The notes under the pieces: model-generated | The model's input: only the letters and a program-made list of their open reading frames with translations | Told to the model about the DNA's origin: nothing | The model's database searches: none | Source: an uncultured Eubacteriales bacterium | GTDB taxonomy: Bacteria; Bacillota_A; Clostridia; Christensenellales; Aristaeellaceae | NCBI GenBank assembly: GCA_900313545.1 | Contig: OMRS01000349.1 | Span: 1 to 7,840, forward strand | Reading direction: 5' to 3' | DNA: 7,840 nucleotides | Position numbers and translations under genes: made by a program | Shown: positions 1 through 6,200 of the stretch, in pieces | How positions within the stretch are numbered: position 1 is the first letter of the stretch | Layout: every line of letters starts with the position of its first letter

Positions 1-1285
1 TGAACTCCTTCCCCCGGTAGGTTGCCGGATCCGCGAGCAACTGCTCGTAGCTCGGGCTCACCATTCTGGTGCGGAATGCGACAATGGTCTCCTTTTCCGT
101 CATCTCACGGGTCAGCTCGAGGGTGGCCACGGTATCCTGGCAGTCCTTGGCCCTCGCCGTAAAATCAAAGGCATAGGTTCCGAAGTTGTTCAGGGTCAGC
201 CGGATATTGAATCCGCCGGTCTTGTCCGCCTTCACATTGGCGGAGTTCCCCGGGCCCTTGACATAGACCGTGCCGCCGGGCTCCGTCACGCCCCTGACAA
301 CCACATTTGCTCCGGTAAAGCTGCGGTTTTCCGGCTCCGTAAAGGTCAGCTTTGCCGCGGGGCGCTCAAAGGTCACCGTCGCCCGGGCGGCCGTTTGCTC
401 ACAGGTCACCAGAATGTCATTGACGCCCTCCGAAAGCGGGAGGCGCATCACGAACTCTCCGCTCTGGCTGGCGCTGGCCTTGCCGGCGGTCTTTCCGTTC
501 ACCTCAGCCGTGACCACCTTCCCGGCCGCCGCGGAGCCCGAAAGGACGATCTCCCGGGCATACACCACCGAAGGAATCTCCCGAACCACCAGGTCTCCCT
601 GGGTCTCAAACCGCACGTTCGGGATTTCCGCAACCGGCGTGGGGGACGGGGTCGGGGTGGGCTCAGGCGTGGGCGTCGGGGTCGGATCCGCGAAGCTGCT
701 CAGCAGCTGGACCCGGCTGATGACCGACACCACGCTGGCATCATCCTCCGTCTGCGGCACGCGTCCCACGATGGGCAGGTTGAACACAAACAGTCTGCCC
801 TTGTACAGCGTCAGGTACCTGACGCTGTACACCGGCATCGAGCCGTACATGGCCGAGGAGGTCAGCCTCAGATAATCCGGCAGCACCGGGGACCAGTCGC
901 ACTGGGCATACATGCCGCTCATGCGGAATTCCTCGATAAAGGCCTCCTTTTCCGCCGGAGACATCTCCGAAAGGGTTCTCTCCCCGTACCGGCCCGTTTG
1001 CAGCACGCTGACGGAGATCTGGCCTCCGGCCTCCGGGAAGACCTCCATCACGATTCCGGTGGACAGATAGTTGGACAGCACCGCCTCCGGCGTGGTGCCC
1101 AGTTTCGCGAGAAACTCCGCCTTGGAATTCACATTGATGCGGGTCAGCACCTGCTCATCCTCCCGCATCTCATAGCGGAACCCCTCCTCGGGAAAGACAT
1201 AGATGGCGCTTTGCGCAAGCGCCCCTCCCGCCAGAGCCAGAAGAAGCAGCAACAGCAGCAGCAGCCTTCCCTTTCTTCCTGTCAT
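1..1285 (-). CDS. Secreted Ig-like-domain protein with Pro-Thr linker (3' end beyond window)
   Basis: The reading frame is open from ATG at 1285 to the window edge, giving 428 visible codons with no stop. AGGAG lies about 7 nt before the ATG, and the ATG overlaps the upstream gene's stop as ATGA, so translation is probably coupled. Residues 1-24 form a signal peptide: two Arg, one Lys, nine consecutive Leu, then ALA before Gln25. Residues 25-198 form an alpha/beta domain I do not recognise; its aromatic strands and the segment around 152-170 vaguely resemble PsbP/DcrB-like folds (weak inference). A PTPTPTPEPTPTPSPTP linker spans about 200-217. Two beta-rich modules follow, about 222-308 and 309-392, with the look of bacterial Ig-like domains. 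The last visible residues (SYEQLLADPATYRGKEF) resemble the start of small OB-fold-like modules in Firmicute lipoproteins. The protein is probably exported and surface-associated. Coupling to a Wzy_C protein suggests an envelope role, but no catalytic motif is visible. Confidence 0.85.
   Translation of the reverse strand, partial: MTGRKGRLLLLLLLLLALAGGALAQSAIYVFPEEGFRYEMREDEQVLTRINVNSKAEFLAKLGTTPEAVLSNYLSTGIVMEVFPEAGGQISVSVLQTGRYGERTLSEMSPAEKEAFIEEFRMSGMYAQCDWSPVLPDYLRLTSSAMYGSMPVYSVRYLTLYKGRLFVFNLPIVGRVPQTEDDASVVSVISRVQLLSSFADPTPTPTPEPTPTPSPTPVAEIPNVRFETQGDLVVREIPSVVYAREIVLSGSAAAGKVVTAEVNGKTAGKASASQSGEFVMRLPLSEGVNDILVTCEQTAARATVTFERPAAKLTFTEPENRSFTGANVVVRGVTEPGGTVYVKGPGNSANVKADKTGGFNIRLTLNNFGTYAFDFTARAKDCQDTVATLELTREMTEKETIVAFRTRMVSPSYEQLLADPATYRGKEF
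802..831. repeat. Perfect 30-bp palindrome inside a coding region
   Basis: The half-site TGTACAGCGTCAGGT is followed directly by its exact reverse complement, with no spacer and no mismatch. Symmetry stops at both flanks (T at 801, C at 832). On the minus strand it encodes VYSVRYLTLY (about residues 152-161) of the secreted protein. No T-run follows it in either direction, so it is not an intrinsic terminator. Confidence 0.9.
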
Positions 1286-2715
1286 ATAGGTCTCCTTTCT
1301 CCGTCCGTCTGTCTGGGACGGTGCAGTATGGCCATTGCGTAAAACAAGACGACATTCATCGGCGTCATCTGTCCCAGGGGCTGACTTTCCATGAAGCCGG
1401 TCAGCAGGATGGCGCCGATCAGCAGAAACAGCGTCACCCGGGAACCCGTCATCCGTCCCCGGACAAATTCCAGGAGGAGGGGCCACAGGACCAGCAGCAG
1501 GAAGGCCGCCTGCAGAAGGAAGCCGACCAGTCCAAAGTCCGCCATAAACTGAAGATAGGTATTGTGAACCGCGGAGGAACCGTCCTGTTCATGCACGGTC
1601 CCCTCCACAATCAGGCTGCCCGTGTTGCCGATCCCGCGGCCGATGAACATCTTGGAGGGCTCCTTTTTCCACAGGTCAAACAGGTTTTTCCAGAGATTGG
1701 TCCGGTCCGAGAAGGTGGAATCCACCGCCTGGCGCGGCACGTTCTTCCCCGGCACCGCCTCTGCCGGGGCCGGCGCTGCCGGCTGTTCGTCCTCTGCGCT
1801 CTGCGCATCGGCCGCGGCCACGATGCCGGCGGGTCTGCCCGCCTCCAGGTTCTGGTAATGGGACAGCGCCAGGCGGTTGATGCCCTGGCAGAGCGCATAG
1901 CCTGCCACAAGCACCGCCGCGGCGCACAAAATGCCGATGACCTGGCGGGCAGGCTCCTTCCTTCCTCCCGCAAGCCGCACCCAGACGGCAGCGGCGCAGG
2001 TCAGAATCATGACATATCTGGAGGTCCGGCTCTGGGTCAGAATCACGACCAGCACCAGGATCACCGAGGAAACGAATCCAAGAAGCCGAAGTACCGCCGA
2101 TCTGCCGCTGAGCACGCAAAGGATGCTGAAATACAGGCAGCAGATCGCACTCATTCCCGCGATATTGTAGTGTTCCCCGCCATACAGGTAGCCCTTGACC
2201 ACGCCGATGGGGGTCCCCACGCCGGAGGAAATCGTCCGTCCGGTGGCCGCGCAGTACAAAAGCAGCCCTCCCCAGATCACGCCGGTCAGCGAAAACAGAA
2301 GGGAGACGCCTTCCAGCTGCTGCTGCTTTTCCTCCTCGCTGCGCTCTGACACCGAGGCGTATACCCCGAAGAAGACCGCGGCATATCCCGCATTGGTGGC
2401 CATATTGTTGAAGGTCGCCCCGAATCTCCAGAGCATGGGGATGACTATCCACAAAAACAGCAGGAACAGGAGCGTCACGTCTCCCCCGCCGGCGCCTCCA
2501 TGGGACCTCACGCGCTCCAGCCTCACCAGACTCAGCCCCACACCCCAGGGAAGCAGCGCATAGGTGTAGATATTCTGCAGCTGGGCTTCCACCCAGTACA
2601 GGGCATTGTTGTGAATGATTCCCTGATACAGCACCACCGCAAAAACAAACAGTCCCTCACAGCACAGTATGCCCGTGATCAGATTCAGCCCGGTTTTTCT
2701 CAGATCCCTCAGCAT
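1282..2715 (-). CDS. O-antigen ligase / polymerase-like (Wzy_C family) membrane protein
   Basis: A 477-residue polytopic inner-membrane protein. Hydrophobic segments lie at about 12-30, 48-66, 80-97, 108-122, 137-156, 185-202, 207-227, 233-248, 258-276, then 391-415, 427-441 and 448-465. A long extracytoplasmic loop (about 280-385) separates the last groups, the arrangement typical of Wzy_C (PF04932) proteins. Family-like motifs are TQSRTSR at 228-233, SDRTNLW at 336-342, an IGRGIGN stretch near 358-364 and HNTYLQFMADFGLVG at 384-398. Such proteins join or polymerise undecaprenyl-linked glycans at the outer face of the membrane; in a monoderm this would be a surface polysaccharide. A minor class acts in protein glycosylation, so the substrate is unknown. 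The loop carries an Ala/Pro/Glu-rich low-complexity stretch (about 299-322). The ATG at 2715 has only a weak GGGG-type Shine-Dalgarno. It lies 36 nt after the jag stop, just past a strong terminator, with no obvious promoter between. Confidence 0.88.
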   Translation of the reverse strand: MLRDLRKTGLNLITGILCCEGLFVFAVVLYQGIIHNNALYWVEAQLQNIYTYALLPWGVGLSLVRLERVRSHGGAGGGDVTLLFLLFLWIVIPMLWRFGATFNNMATNAGYAAVFFGVYASVSERSEEEKQQQLEGVSLLFSLTGVIWGGLLLYCAATGRTISSGVGTPIGVVKGYLYGGEHYNIAGMSAICCLYFSILCVLSGRSAVLRLLGFVSSVILVLVVILTQSRTSRYVMILTCAAAVWVRLAGGRKEPARQVIGILCAAAVLVAGYALCQGINRLALSHYQNLEAGRPAGIVAAADAQSAEDEQPAAPAPAEAVPGKNVPRQAVDSTFSDRTNLWKNLFDLWKKEPSKMFIGRGIGNTGSLIVEGTVHEQDGSSAVHNTYLQFMADFGLVGFLLQAAFLLLVLWPLLLEFVRGRMTGSRVTLFLLIGAILLTGFMESQPLGQMTPMNVVLFYAMAILHRPRQTDGERRPI

Positions 2716-2733
2716 GATCCAACCCCATCCATC

Positions 2734-2767
2734 AAAAAAGGGGCAGGAGGATTACTCCTCGCTGCCC
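2734..2767 (-). terminator. Intrinsic terminator overlapping the jag stop codon
   Basis: Read on the minus strand, GGGCAG, a bulged C, then GAGGA pair with TCCTC and CTGCCC. This makes an 11-bp G+C-rich stem with a GTAA tetraloop, followed by C and six T. The TAA of the loop is the jag stop codon. It should end the rpmH-rnpA-yidD-yidC-jag transcript. Confidence 0.9.
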
Positions 2768-4110
2768 GGTTCAGTTCCGTCTCTCTCGTCATCCGCTGCC
2801 GGGGCTTCTGACTGTTCCGTGTTCTCCGTCCTGACGGTCTTTTTCTTCTGCCCATGCCTTCTGCTGCGGCGGCGCCTGCTCCTGCCTGTGCCTTCCTTTT
2901 TCTCGGTCTTCTCGGAAACCTCAGCAGTCTCTTCCTCCTGGGTCTGGCTCCTGAGCACAATCACCACATGCCGGTTGGGTTCCTCACCCTCGGAATGGGT
3001 GGTCACATAGGGATTGTCCTGAAGGGCCGTATGCAGAATCCGGCGCTCATAGGGATTCATGGGCTCAAGCGCAACGCGCCTTCCGGTCTTTACCGCCCTG
3101 CCGGCCATCCTGTTGGCCAGCCTGCGCAGGCTGTCCTCCCGTCTTGCCCTGTAATTCTCCGTATCCAGCGTGACGCGGATATAGTTGTCATGTCCGCGGT
3201 TCACCTGCAGGCTCGTCAGATACTGCAGGGCATCCAGGGTCTCCCCGCGGCGGCCGATCAGCACGCCCAGGGTATCTCCCAGAATGTGCAGGGAAAGGGT
3301 TTCCTCCGCATTCTCCGTCACATAGACATCCACGTCGAGTCCCATGAGGCGGGTGAGCTCCATCAGGAAATGCTGCGCCAAACCGGCCACAGTGTCTTCC
3401 GGCAGGATCTCCGGCGGTTCTGAAGGCGCGAAAACATCGTGCTTCGGGGTCTCCATCTCCTCTTCCCGGACCTTTGGCTTTTTGGCCGGACGGGGCTTGC
3501 GCTCGCTTCTGCGGGACCTTTCCTCTTCAGAACGGGAGACTTCCTTCTTTTCCCCGCCGTCCGCAGTCTCCTTCGGTTGTGCGGGAGCTTCCTCCACCTC
3601 CGGCGCGGATTTTTCCTCTGCCGGAGCGGCCTGTGCTTCGCCGGAAACCGCCTTGTTCTCCTGGGACTTTTCAGCCTTGGGAGCTTCTTTCTTCTCCTGG
3701 GTTTTTTCGGCAGCGGGAGTTTCCTTTTTCTCCTGAGGTTTTTCAGCCTTGGACGGCTCCTTCTTCTCCCTGGGCTTTTCGCTCTTGGGAACCTCGCTGC
3801 CCTCAGCGGGATTCTCTTCCTCTTTCCCCTGAGGCTTCTTTTCGGGTTCCTTCTTGGGTTTCTTGGGCTTTTCCTTCTGCTGGTCAAGGCTGAAGGAGCT
3901 GAGCAGATCGCTCAGACCGTCATCATCTTCCCGCTCGTCCTCTTTCGTGGTGATGCGGACCCTGGCCGGCTTGCTTCCAAACAGGCCGAACAGTCCCTTG
4001 GCGCCCTCCTGAAGAACTTCCACATGCACATCCGCAATGGTGGTTCCAAGTTCCCTGAGTCCATTGTCGATGGCTTCCTGAGTCGTTTTCCCGGTAAACT
4101 CGCGCTTCAT
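2752..4110 (-). CDS. jag: Jag/KhpB-type RNA-binding protein (Jag_N, KH, R3H) with long linker
   Basis: A cytoplasmic RNA-binding protein encoded next to YidC, as in many Firmicutes; family members (KhpB/EloR) influence cell elongation and division and bind many small RNAs. Residues 1-52 are the Jag_N domain, ending in GAKGLFGLFG (36-45). Residues 55-235 are a highly charged, Lys/Glu/Pro-rich linker with a 12-residue tandem repeat at 111-158. The KH domain spans about 238-313 with the GRRG loop at 286-289. The R3H domain spans about 318-387 with the R-x3-H signature at 356-360. The C-terminal tail has an Arg/Lys cluster (about 410-424) followed by an acidic end. At 452 residues it is about twice the size of B. 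subtilis Jag, mostly because of the linker and tail. It starts 2 nt after the yidC stop, and its AGGAGG lies inside the last yidC codons, with a rather long spacing of 13 nt. Confidence 0.95.
   Translation of the reverse strand: MKREFTGKTTQEAIDNGLRELGTTIADVHVEVLQEGAKGLFGLFGSKPARVRITTKEDEREDDDGLSDLLSSFSLDQQKEKPKKPKKEPEKKPQGKEEENPAEGSEVPKSEKPREKKEPSKAEKPQEKKETPAAEKTQEKKEAPKAEKSQENKAVSGEAQAAPAEEKSAPEVEEAPAQPKETADGGEKKEVSRSEEERSRRSERKPRPAKKPKVREEEMETPKHDVFAPSEPPEILPEDTVAGLAQHFLMELTRLMGLDVDVYVTENAEETLSLHILGDTLGVLIGRRGETLDALQYLTSLQVNRGHDNYIRVTLDTENYRARREDSLRRLANRMAGRAVKTGRRVALEPMNPYERRILHTALQDNPYVTTHSEGEEPNRHVVIVLRSQTQEEETAEVSEKTEKKEGTGRSRRRRSRRHGQKKKTVRTENTEQSEAPAADDERDGTEPGSEE
3637..3780 (-). repeat. 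jag: Four 36-bp tandem repeats coding the Jag linker
   Basis: On the minus strand four in-frame 36-bp units encode 12-residue repeats: EKPREKKEPSKA, EKPQEKKETPAA, EKTQEKKEAPKA and a degenerate EKSQENKAVSGE (residues 111-158). The units differ at several bases, so they are old rather than freshly duplicated. The product is a flexible, charged spacer between Jag_N and KH. Confidence 0.85.
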
Positions 4111-4112
4111 AT

Positions 4113-5111
4113 TCAGATGCCAACCTCCTCGGCCTTTGCCGATTTATTATCCTGCGCTTTGAAATACCTGTTGAAGCAGATGGTTTCCGCAATGGCATAG
4201 ATGTTCGCAACCACCCAGTAAATTGCAAAAGCAGAGTTGTAGGTCGCGCAGAAATACAGGGACATAAAGAGCATCATGTAGATCATCATCTTCTGGCTGC
4301 CGGCCTGGGTCGGATCCATCTGGGTCTGGGCCATGGTCAGCTTCTGCATGATCACCTGAGTCGCCATGGAGAGGAGCGGAAGGATGAACAGACCGTTCCA
4401 CTCCCTGTAAATCGTCAGATCGATGAATCCCAGCAGCTTCATGTTGCTCAGACCGCTCACGGCAGCGATATGGGGCGCATAGACCTGAGACTGCGTAAAG
4501 GGCGTCACGACATTGGTGATGTACTCCATCATCGCATTTCTGTCGGCGAAGTTCAGCACTTCAGGGATCACTCCGGTGCTGTGCAGCCGGGCGCTGACCT
4601 GATTCCAGACGCTGAAATCCACCAGCTGGAGGGATTTGACGTCAGGCAGGAATGTGGCAAAGGGAGTATCCGGCATCCAGAGGTTCTTGATCCAGAGGAA
4701 GGGTTCCACAAGAGTATGGGGGTCAATGTCCTGATGATGGTAGAATGTCAGATACTGCTGAACCAGCTGTTCATTTGCAAAGGTCCGCAGGGCATAGAAC
4801 ATGGCAAAGAGGATGACCATGGAGATCAGCATGGGAAGGCATCCGCCCAGGGGACTGACCCCCTCCTTGCGATACAGCTCCTGCATCTTCTGATTGAGCT
4901 TTTCCTGATCATCCTTGTACTTTTCCTGAAGCTCCTTCATCTTCGGCTGCAGTGTGCCCATTCTCATGGTCGAGCGGCGGCTCTTCAGGTTCAGCGGCAT
5001 GACCACCAGTTTGATCAGCAGGGTAAAGACAACGATCGTCACCGCATAGTTGTTGATGACGCTGTAGAGCATTTTGATCAGCGTCAGTAACGCTGAATTC
5101 AGAAAGTTCAT
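4113..5111 (-). CDS. yidC: YidC/Oxa1-family membrane protein insertase
   Basis: It inserts and folds proteins in the cytoplasmic membrane, alone or with SecYEG. The product is 332 residues from ATG 5111. An in-frame TTG at 5120 sits only 2 nt after AGGAGG, too close, while ATG 5111 lies 11 nt after it, so ATG is preferred. There is no large periplasmic domain, as in Gram-positive YidC, and no lipobox is visible. TM1 covers about 22-42 and carries Lys34 (LLIKLVVMPL) where the hydrophilic-groove Arg usually sits. A charged coiled-coil hairpin follows (about 50-84), then VSPLGGCLPML at 85-95 opening TM2. An unusually long region (about 115-215) separates TM2 from the later membrane segments (about 222-250 and 270-320). 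It ends in a short charged tail. It lies 48 nt downstream of yidD and 2 nt upstream of jag. Confidence 0.95.
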   Translation of the reverse strand: MNFLNSALLTLIKMLYSVINNYAVTIVVFTLLIKLVVMPLNLKSRRSTMRMGTLQPKMKELQEKYKDDQEKLNQKMQELYRKEGVSPLGGCLPMLISMVILFAMFYALRTFANEQLVQQYLTFYHHQDIDPHTLVEPFLWIKNLWMPDTPFATFLPDVKSLQLVDFSVWNQVSARLHSTGVIPEVLNFADRNAMMEYITNVVTPFTQSQVYAPHIAAVSGLSNMKLLGFIDLTIYREWNGLFILPLLSMATQVIMQKLTMAQTQMDPTQAGSQKMMIYMMLFMSLYFCATYNSAFAIYWVVANIYAIAETICFNRYFKAQDNKSAKAEEVGI

Positions 5112-5122
5112 CTGATACAATT

Positions 5123-5129
5123 CCTCCTT
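5123..5129 (-). promoter_or_regulatory. yidC: yidC ribosome binding site, deciding the start
   Basis: AAGGAGG on the minus strand ends 11 nt before ATG 5111 and 2 nt before TTG 5120. The spacing favours the ATG and removes three residues from the longest frame. Confidence 0.75.
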
Positions 5130-5159
5130 GGCAGTCCCGGACCGCCATGCTGAATCTGA

Positions 5160-5381
5160 TTAAGGGACCGGATCATACAGGTCTCCTTTATAGAAGGGAT
5201 GGCACCTGAGTATTCTTCGAACGGCTAGGTACCCGCCCTTGAGCGCGCCATAGCGTTCAATCGCCTCAAAGGCATATGCCGAGCAGGTCGGCGTGAAACG
5301 GCAGCACGGCGCGTGCAGGGGACTGATTCGTCTTTGATAGAACCGAATCATCGCCAGAAACACTCGTTTCATCTCTTTCAT
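5160..5381 (-). CDS. yidD: YidD membrane protein insertion efficiency factor
   Basis: A small, basic, membrane-associated protein that aids YidC-dependent insertion. It matches the family closely along its length: FYQRRISPL at 14-22, the signature [11 protein letters not shown] at 26-36, then [19 protein letters not shown] and a C-terminal DPVP. Cys26, Cys27, Cys33 and the Cys of RCHPF are in the usual places. The first ATG (5381) overlaps the rnpA stop as ATGA. A second in-frame ATG (5372, giving 70 residues) has better spacing to the GGGGG at the end of rnpA and fits the usual family start ([13 protein letters not shown]), so either could be used. Confidence 0.95.
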   Translation of the reverse strand: MKEMKRVFLAMIRFYQRRISPLHAPCCRFTPTCSAYAFEAIERYGALKGGYLAVRRILRCHPFYKGDLYDPVP

Positions 5382-5740
5382 TCCCCCGAATCCGACTTTG
5401 AAGTCTCCTCCGGCTGCACAAGCAGCCCTTTTTTCTTCAGAAGATACTTCGCCGAGCGCTGCAGCTGGTCAAATCTGGCATCCGCCGCAGGCTGACGGGC
5501 AATGACAATGTACAGTCCATTTTTCATCTGAGGCAGAAGCGGGCGCCACACCTCGCGCAGTCTCCTCTTGATGCGGTTGCGCTCAACTGCACTGCCAAGT
5601 TTCTTGCCCACGGAGAAGCCGATCTTCTTGCCGCGGTTGCCGACATGCAAGAGCACCATTTCACGGGACCCAAAGGAAGATCCCTTCCGGTACACATACC
5701 GGAACTGCGCGTTTTTCTTGAGACTGTATTCTCGCTGCAA
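5378..5740 (-). CDS. rnpA: Ribonuclease P protein component
   Basis: The protein subunit binds RNase P RNA and helps it cleave 5' leaders from pre-tRNAs. It is 120 residues, the normal length. The N-terminal [18 protein letters not shown] is typical, the 5'-leader-binding face is at about 10-45 (GFSVGKKLG), and the RNR signature is [13 protein letters not shown] at 53-65. The start is TTG at 5740, supported by GGAGG 9 nt upstream; no ATG fits. The tail after about 108 is acidic and serine-rich and probably not structured. It lies 132 nt downstream of rpmH, separated by a structured, terminator-like region, and its stop overlaps yidD. Confidence 0.96.
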   Translation of the reverse strand: MQREYSLKKNAQFRYVYRKGSSFGSREMVLLHVGNRGKKIGFSVGKKLGSAVERNRIKRRLREVWRPLLPQMKNGLYIVIARQPAADARFDQLQRSAKYLLKKKGLLVQPEETSKSDSGE

Positions 5741-5783
5741 ACCGGACCGCCTCCGTGACTCCCAGATAAAAATGGATAAAAAG

Positions 5784-5819
5784 AAAAAAGTCCGTTCCCG
5801 GTCTTTGCCGGGCCGGACC
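5784..5819 (-). terminator. Terminator-like hairpin between rpmH and rnpA
   Basis: On the minus strand GTCCG pairs with CGGAC and CCCGG with CCGGG. They are separated by a 1x2 internal loop and capped by CAAAGA, with an extra G-T pair at the base, and are followed by TTTTTT and a further T-rich stretch. This has the form of an intrinsic terminator. Because rnpA and the rest of the block follow, it is more likely partial, lowering rnpA expression relative to rpmH. Two other hairpins lie upstream of it in the same gap: a 7-bp stem at 5823-5839 and CCGCC/GGCGG at 5844-5857. Confidence 0.65.
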
Positions 5820-5872
5820 GAGCGCTTTTTTGAAAAGCGGACTCCGCCTGTTGGCGGTATGCGTGTATTCGA

Positions 5873-6028
5873 TTACACAGGATTGGAGACGGTCAGTTTC
5901 GCGCGGCCACGGGCACGACGGCGGGCGAGCACCTTGCGGCCATTCTTGGTGGACATACGGGAACGGAAGCCATGCACTTTCACGCGCTGACGCTTCTTGG
6001 GCTGGTAGGTTCTTACTGATGAAGCCAT
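5873..6028 (-). CDS. rpmH: 50S ribosomal protein L34
   Basis: A small, very basic protein of the large ribosomal subunit. The core [16 protein letters not shown] and [20 protein letters not shown] is diagnostic. The frame stays open upstream to 6112, but ATG 6028 is chosen because AGGAG lies 10 nt before it and homology begins at once. The product is 51 residues against about 44-46 usually, owing to a short MASSV N-terminus and a TVSNPV tail. It is the first gene of the minus-strand block. Confidence 0.96.
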   Translation of the reverse strand: MASSVRTYQPKKRQRVKVHGFRSRMSTKNGRKVLARRRARGRAKLTVSNPV

Positions 6029-6098
6029 TATTCTTTCACTCCTAACGGATAATATTATATGAACATCTTTGAAAGTGCCGTGACAACGACACATTGTT

Positions 6099-6114
6099 CC
6101 GTGCAAAAGCACGG
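6099..6114. repeat. 16-bp hairpin/palindrome at the rpmH transcription start
   Basis: CCGTGC and GCACGG form a perfect 6-bp inverted repeat around AAAA (TTTT on the minus strand). It begins 3 nt downstream of the rpmH -10 box, so the expected start site (about 6110-6111) falls inside its first arm. That placement fits a DNA operator better than a complete RNA hairpin, unless transcription starts slightly earlier. Confidence 0.6.
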
Positions 6115-6116
6115 GT

Positions 6117-6146
6117 AGTATACTTCACATTTTCCAGATTAGTCAA
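6117..6146 (-). promoter_or_regulatory. Sigma-A-type promoter for rpmH and the downstream block
   Basis: On the minus strand TTGACT (6146-6141) and TATACT (6122-6117) are separated by 18 nt, one mismatch each from the vegetative consensus. The predicted start near 6110 gives a 5' UTR of about 80 nt before rpmH. A further TATAAT (6059-6054) lies closer to the gene but lacks a well-spaced -35. Confidence 0.8.
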
Positions 6147-6165
6147 GCATCAATTTGCTTCCGGC

Positions 6166-6194
6166 TTGACTTTGCAATGCTTTGAAATTATAAT
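6166..6194 (+). promoter_or_regulatory. Sigma-A-type promoter for the rlmD leader
   Basis: TTGACT (6166-6171) and a perfect TATAAT (6189-6194) are separated by 17 nt, which is near-ideal. The predicted start near 6201 leaves a leader of about 198 nt before rlmD. Its -35 box is the mirror of the rpmH -35 box; the two are 19 bp apart. Confidence 0.8.
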
Positions 6195-6200
6195 AACGAA

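Noticed and set aside
694..708. AGCTGCT/AGCAGCT inverted repeat in the secreted-protein gene
   Set aside because: Seven-base arms with a single-base centre, made of common Leu and Ser codons; likely chance.
1236..1270. CAG/CTG trinucleotide-like run
   Set aside because: It is the signal-peptide poly-Leu stretch using CTG, TTG and CTT codons, not a tandem repeat of separate interest.
395..2349. Long plus-strand open frames (395-1342 and 1321-2349)
   Set aside because: They lie opposite the secreted-protein and Wzy_C genes. Their products are His/Arg/Gln-rich low-complexity sequences typical of antisense frames in G+C-rich DNA.
3439..4200. Plus-strand 253-codon frame opposite jag, rich in Leu, Phe and Gly
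   Set aside because: It is the antisense of the Lys/Glu-rich jag linker. The apparent hydrophobic repeats are complements of Lys and Glu codons.
6054..6059. Second TATAAT upstream of rpmH on the minus strand
   Set aside because: The nearest -35-like TTGTCA is 21 nt away, too far, and a start there would leave a very short leader. The TTGACT/TATACT pair is better.
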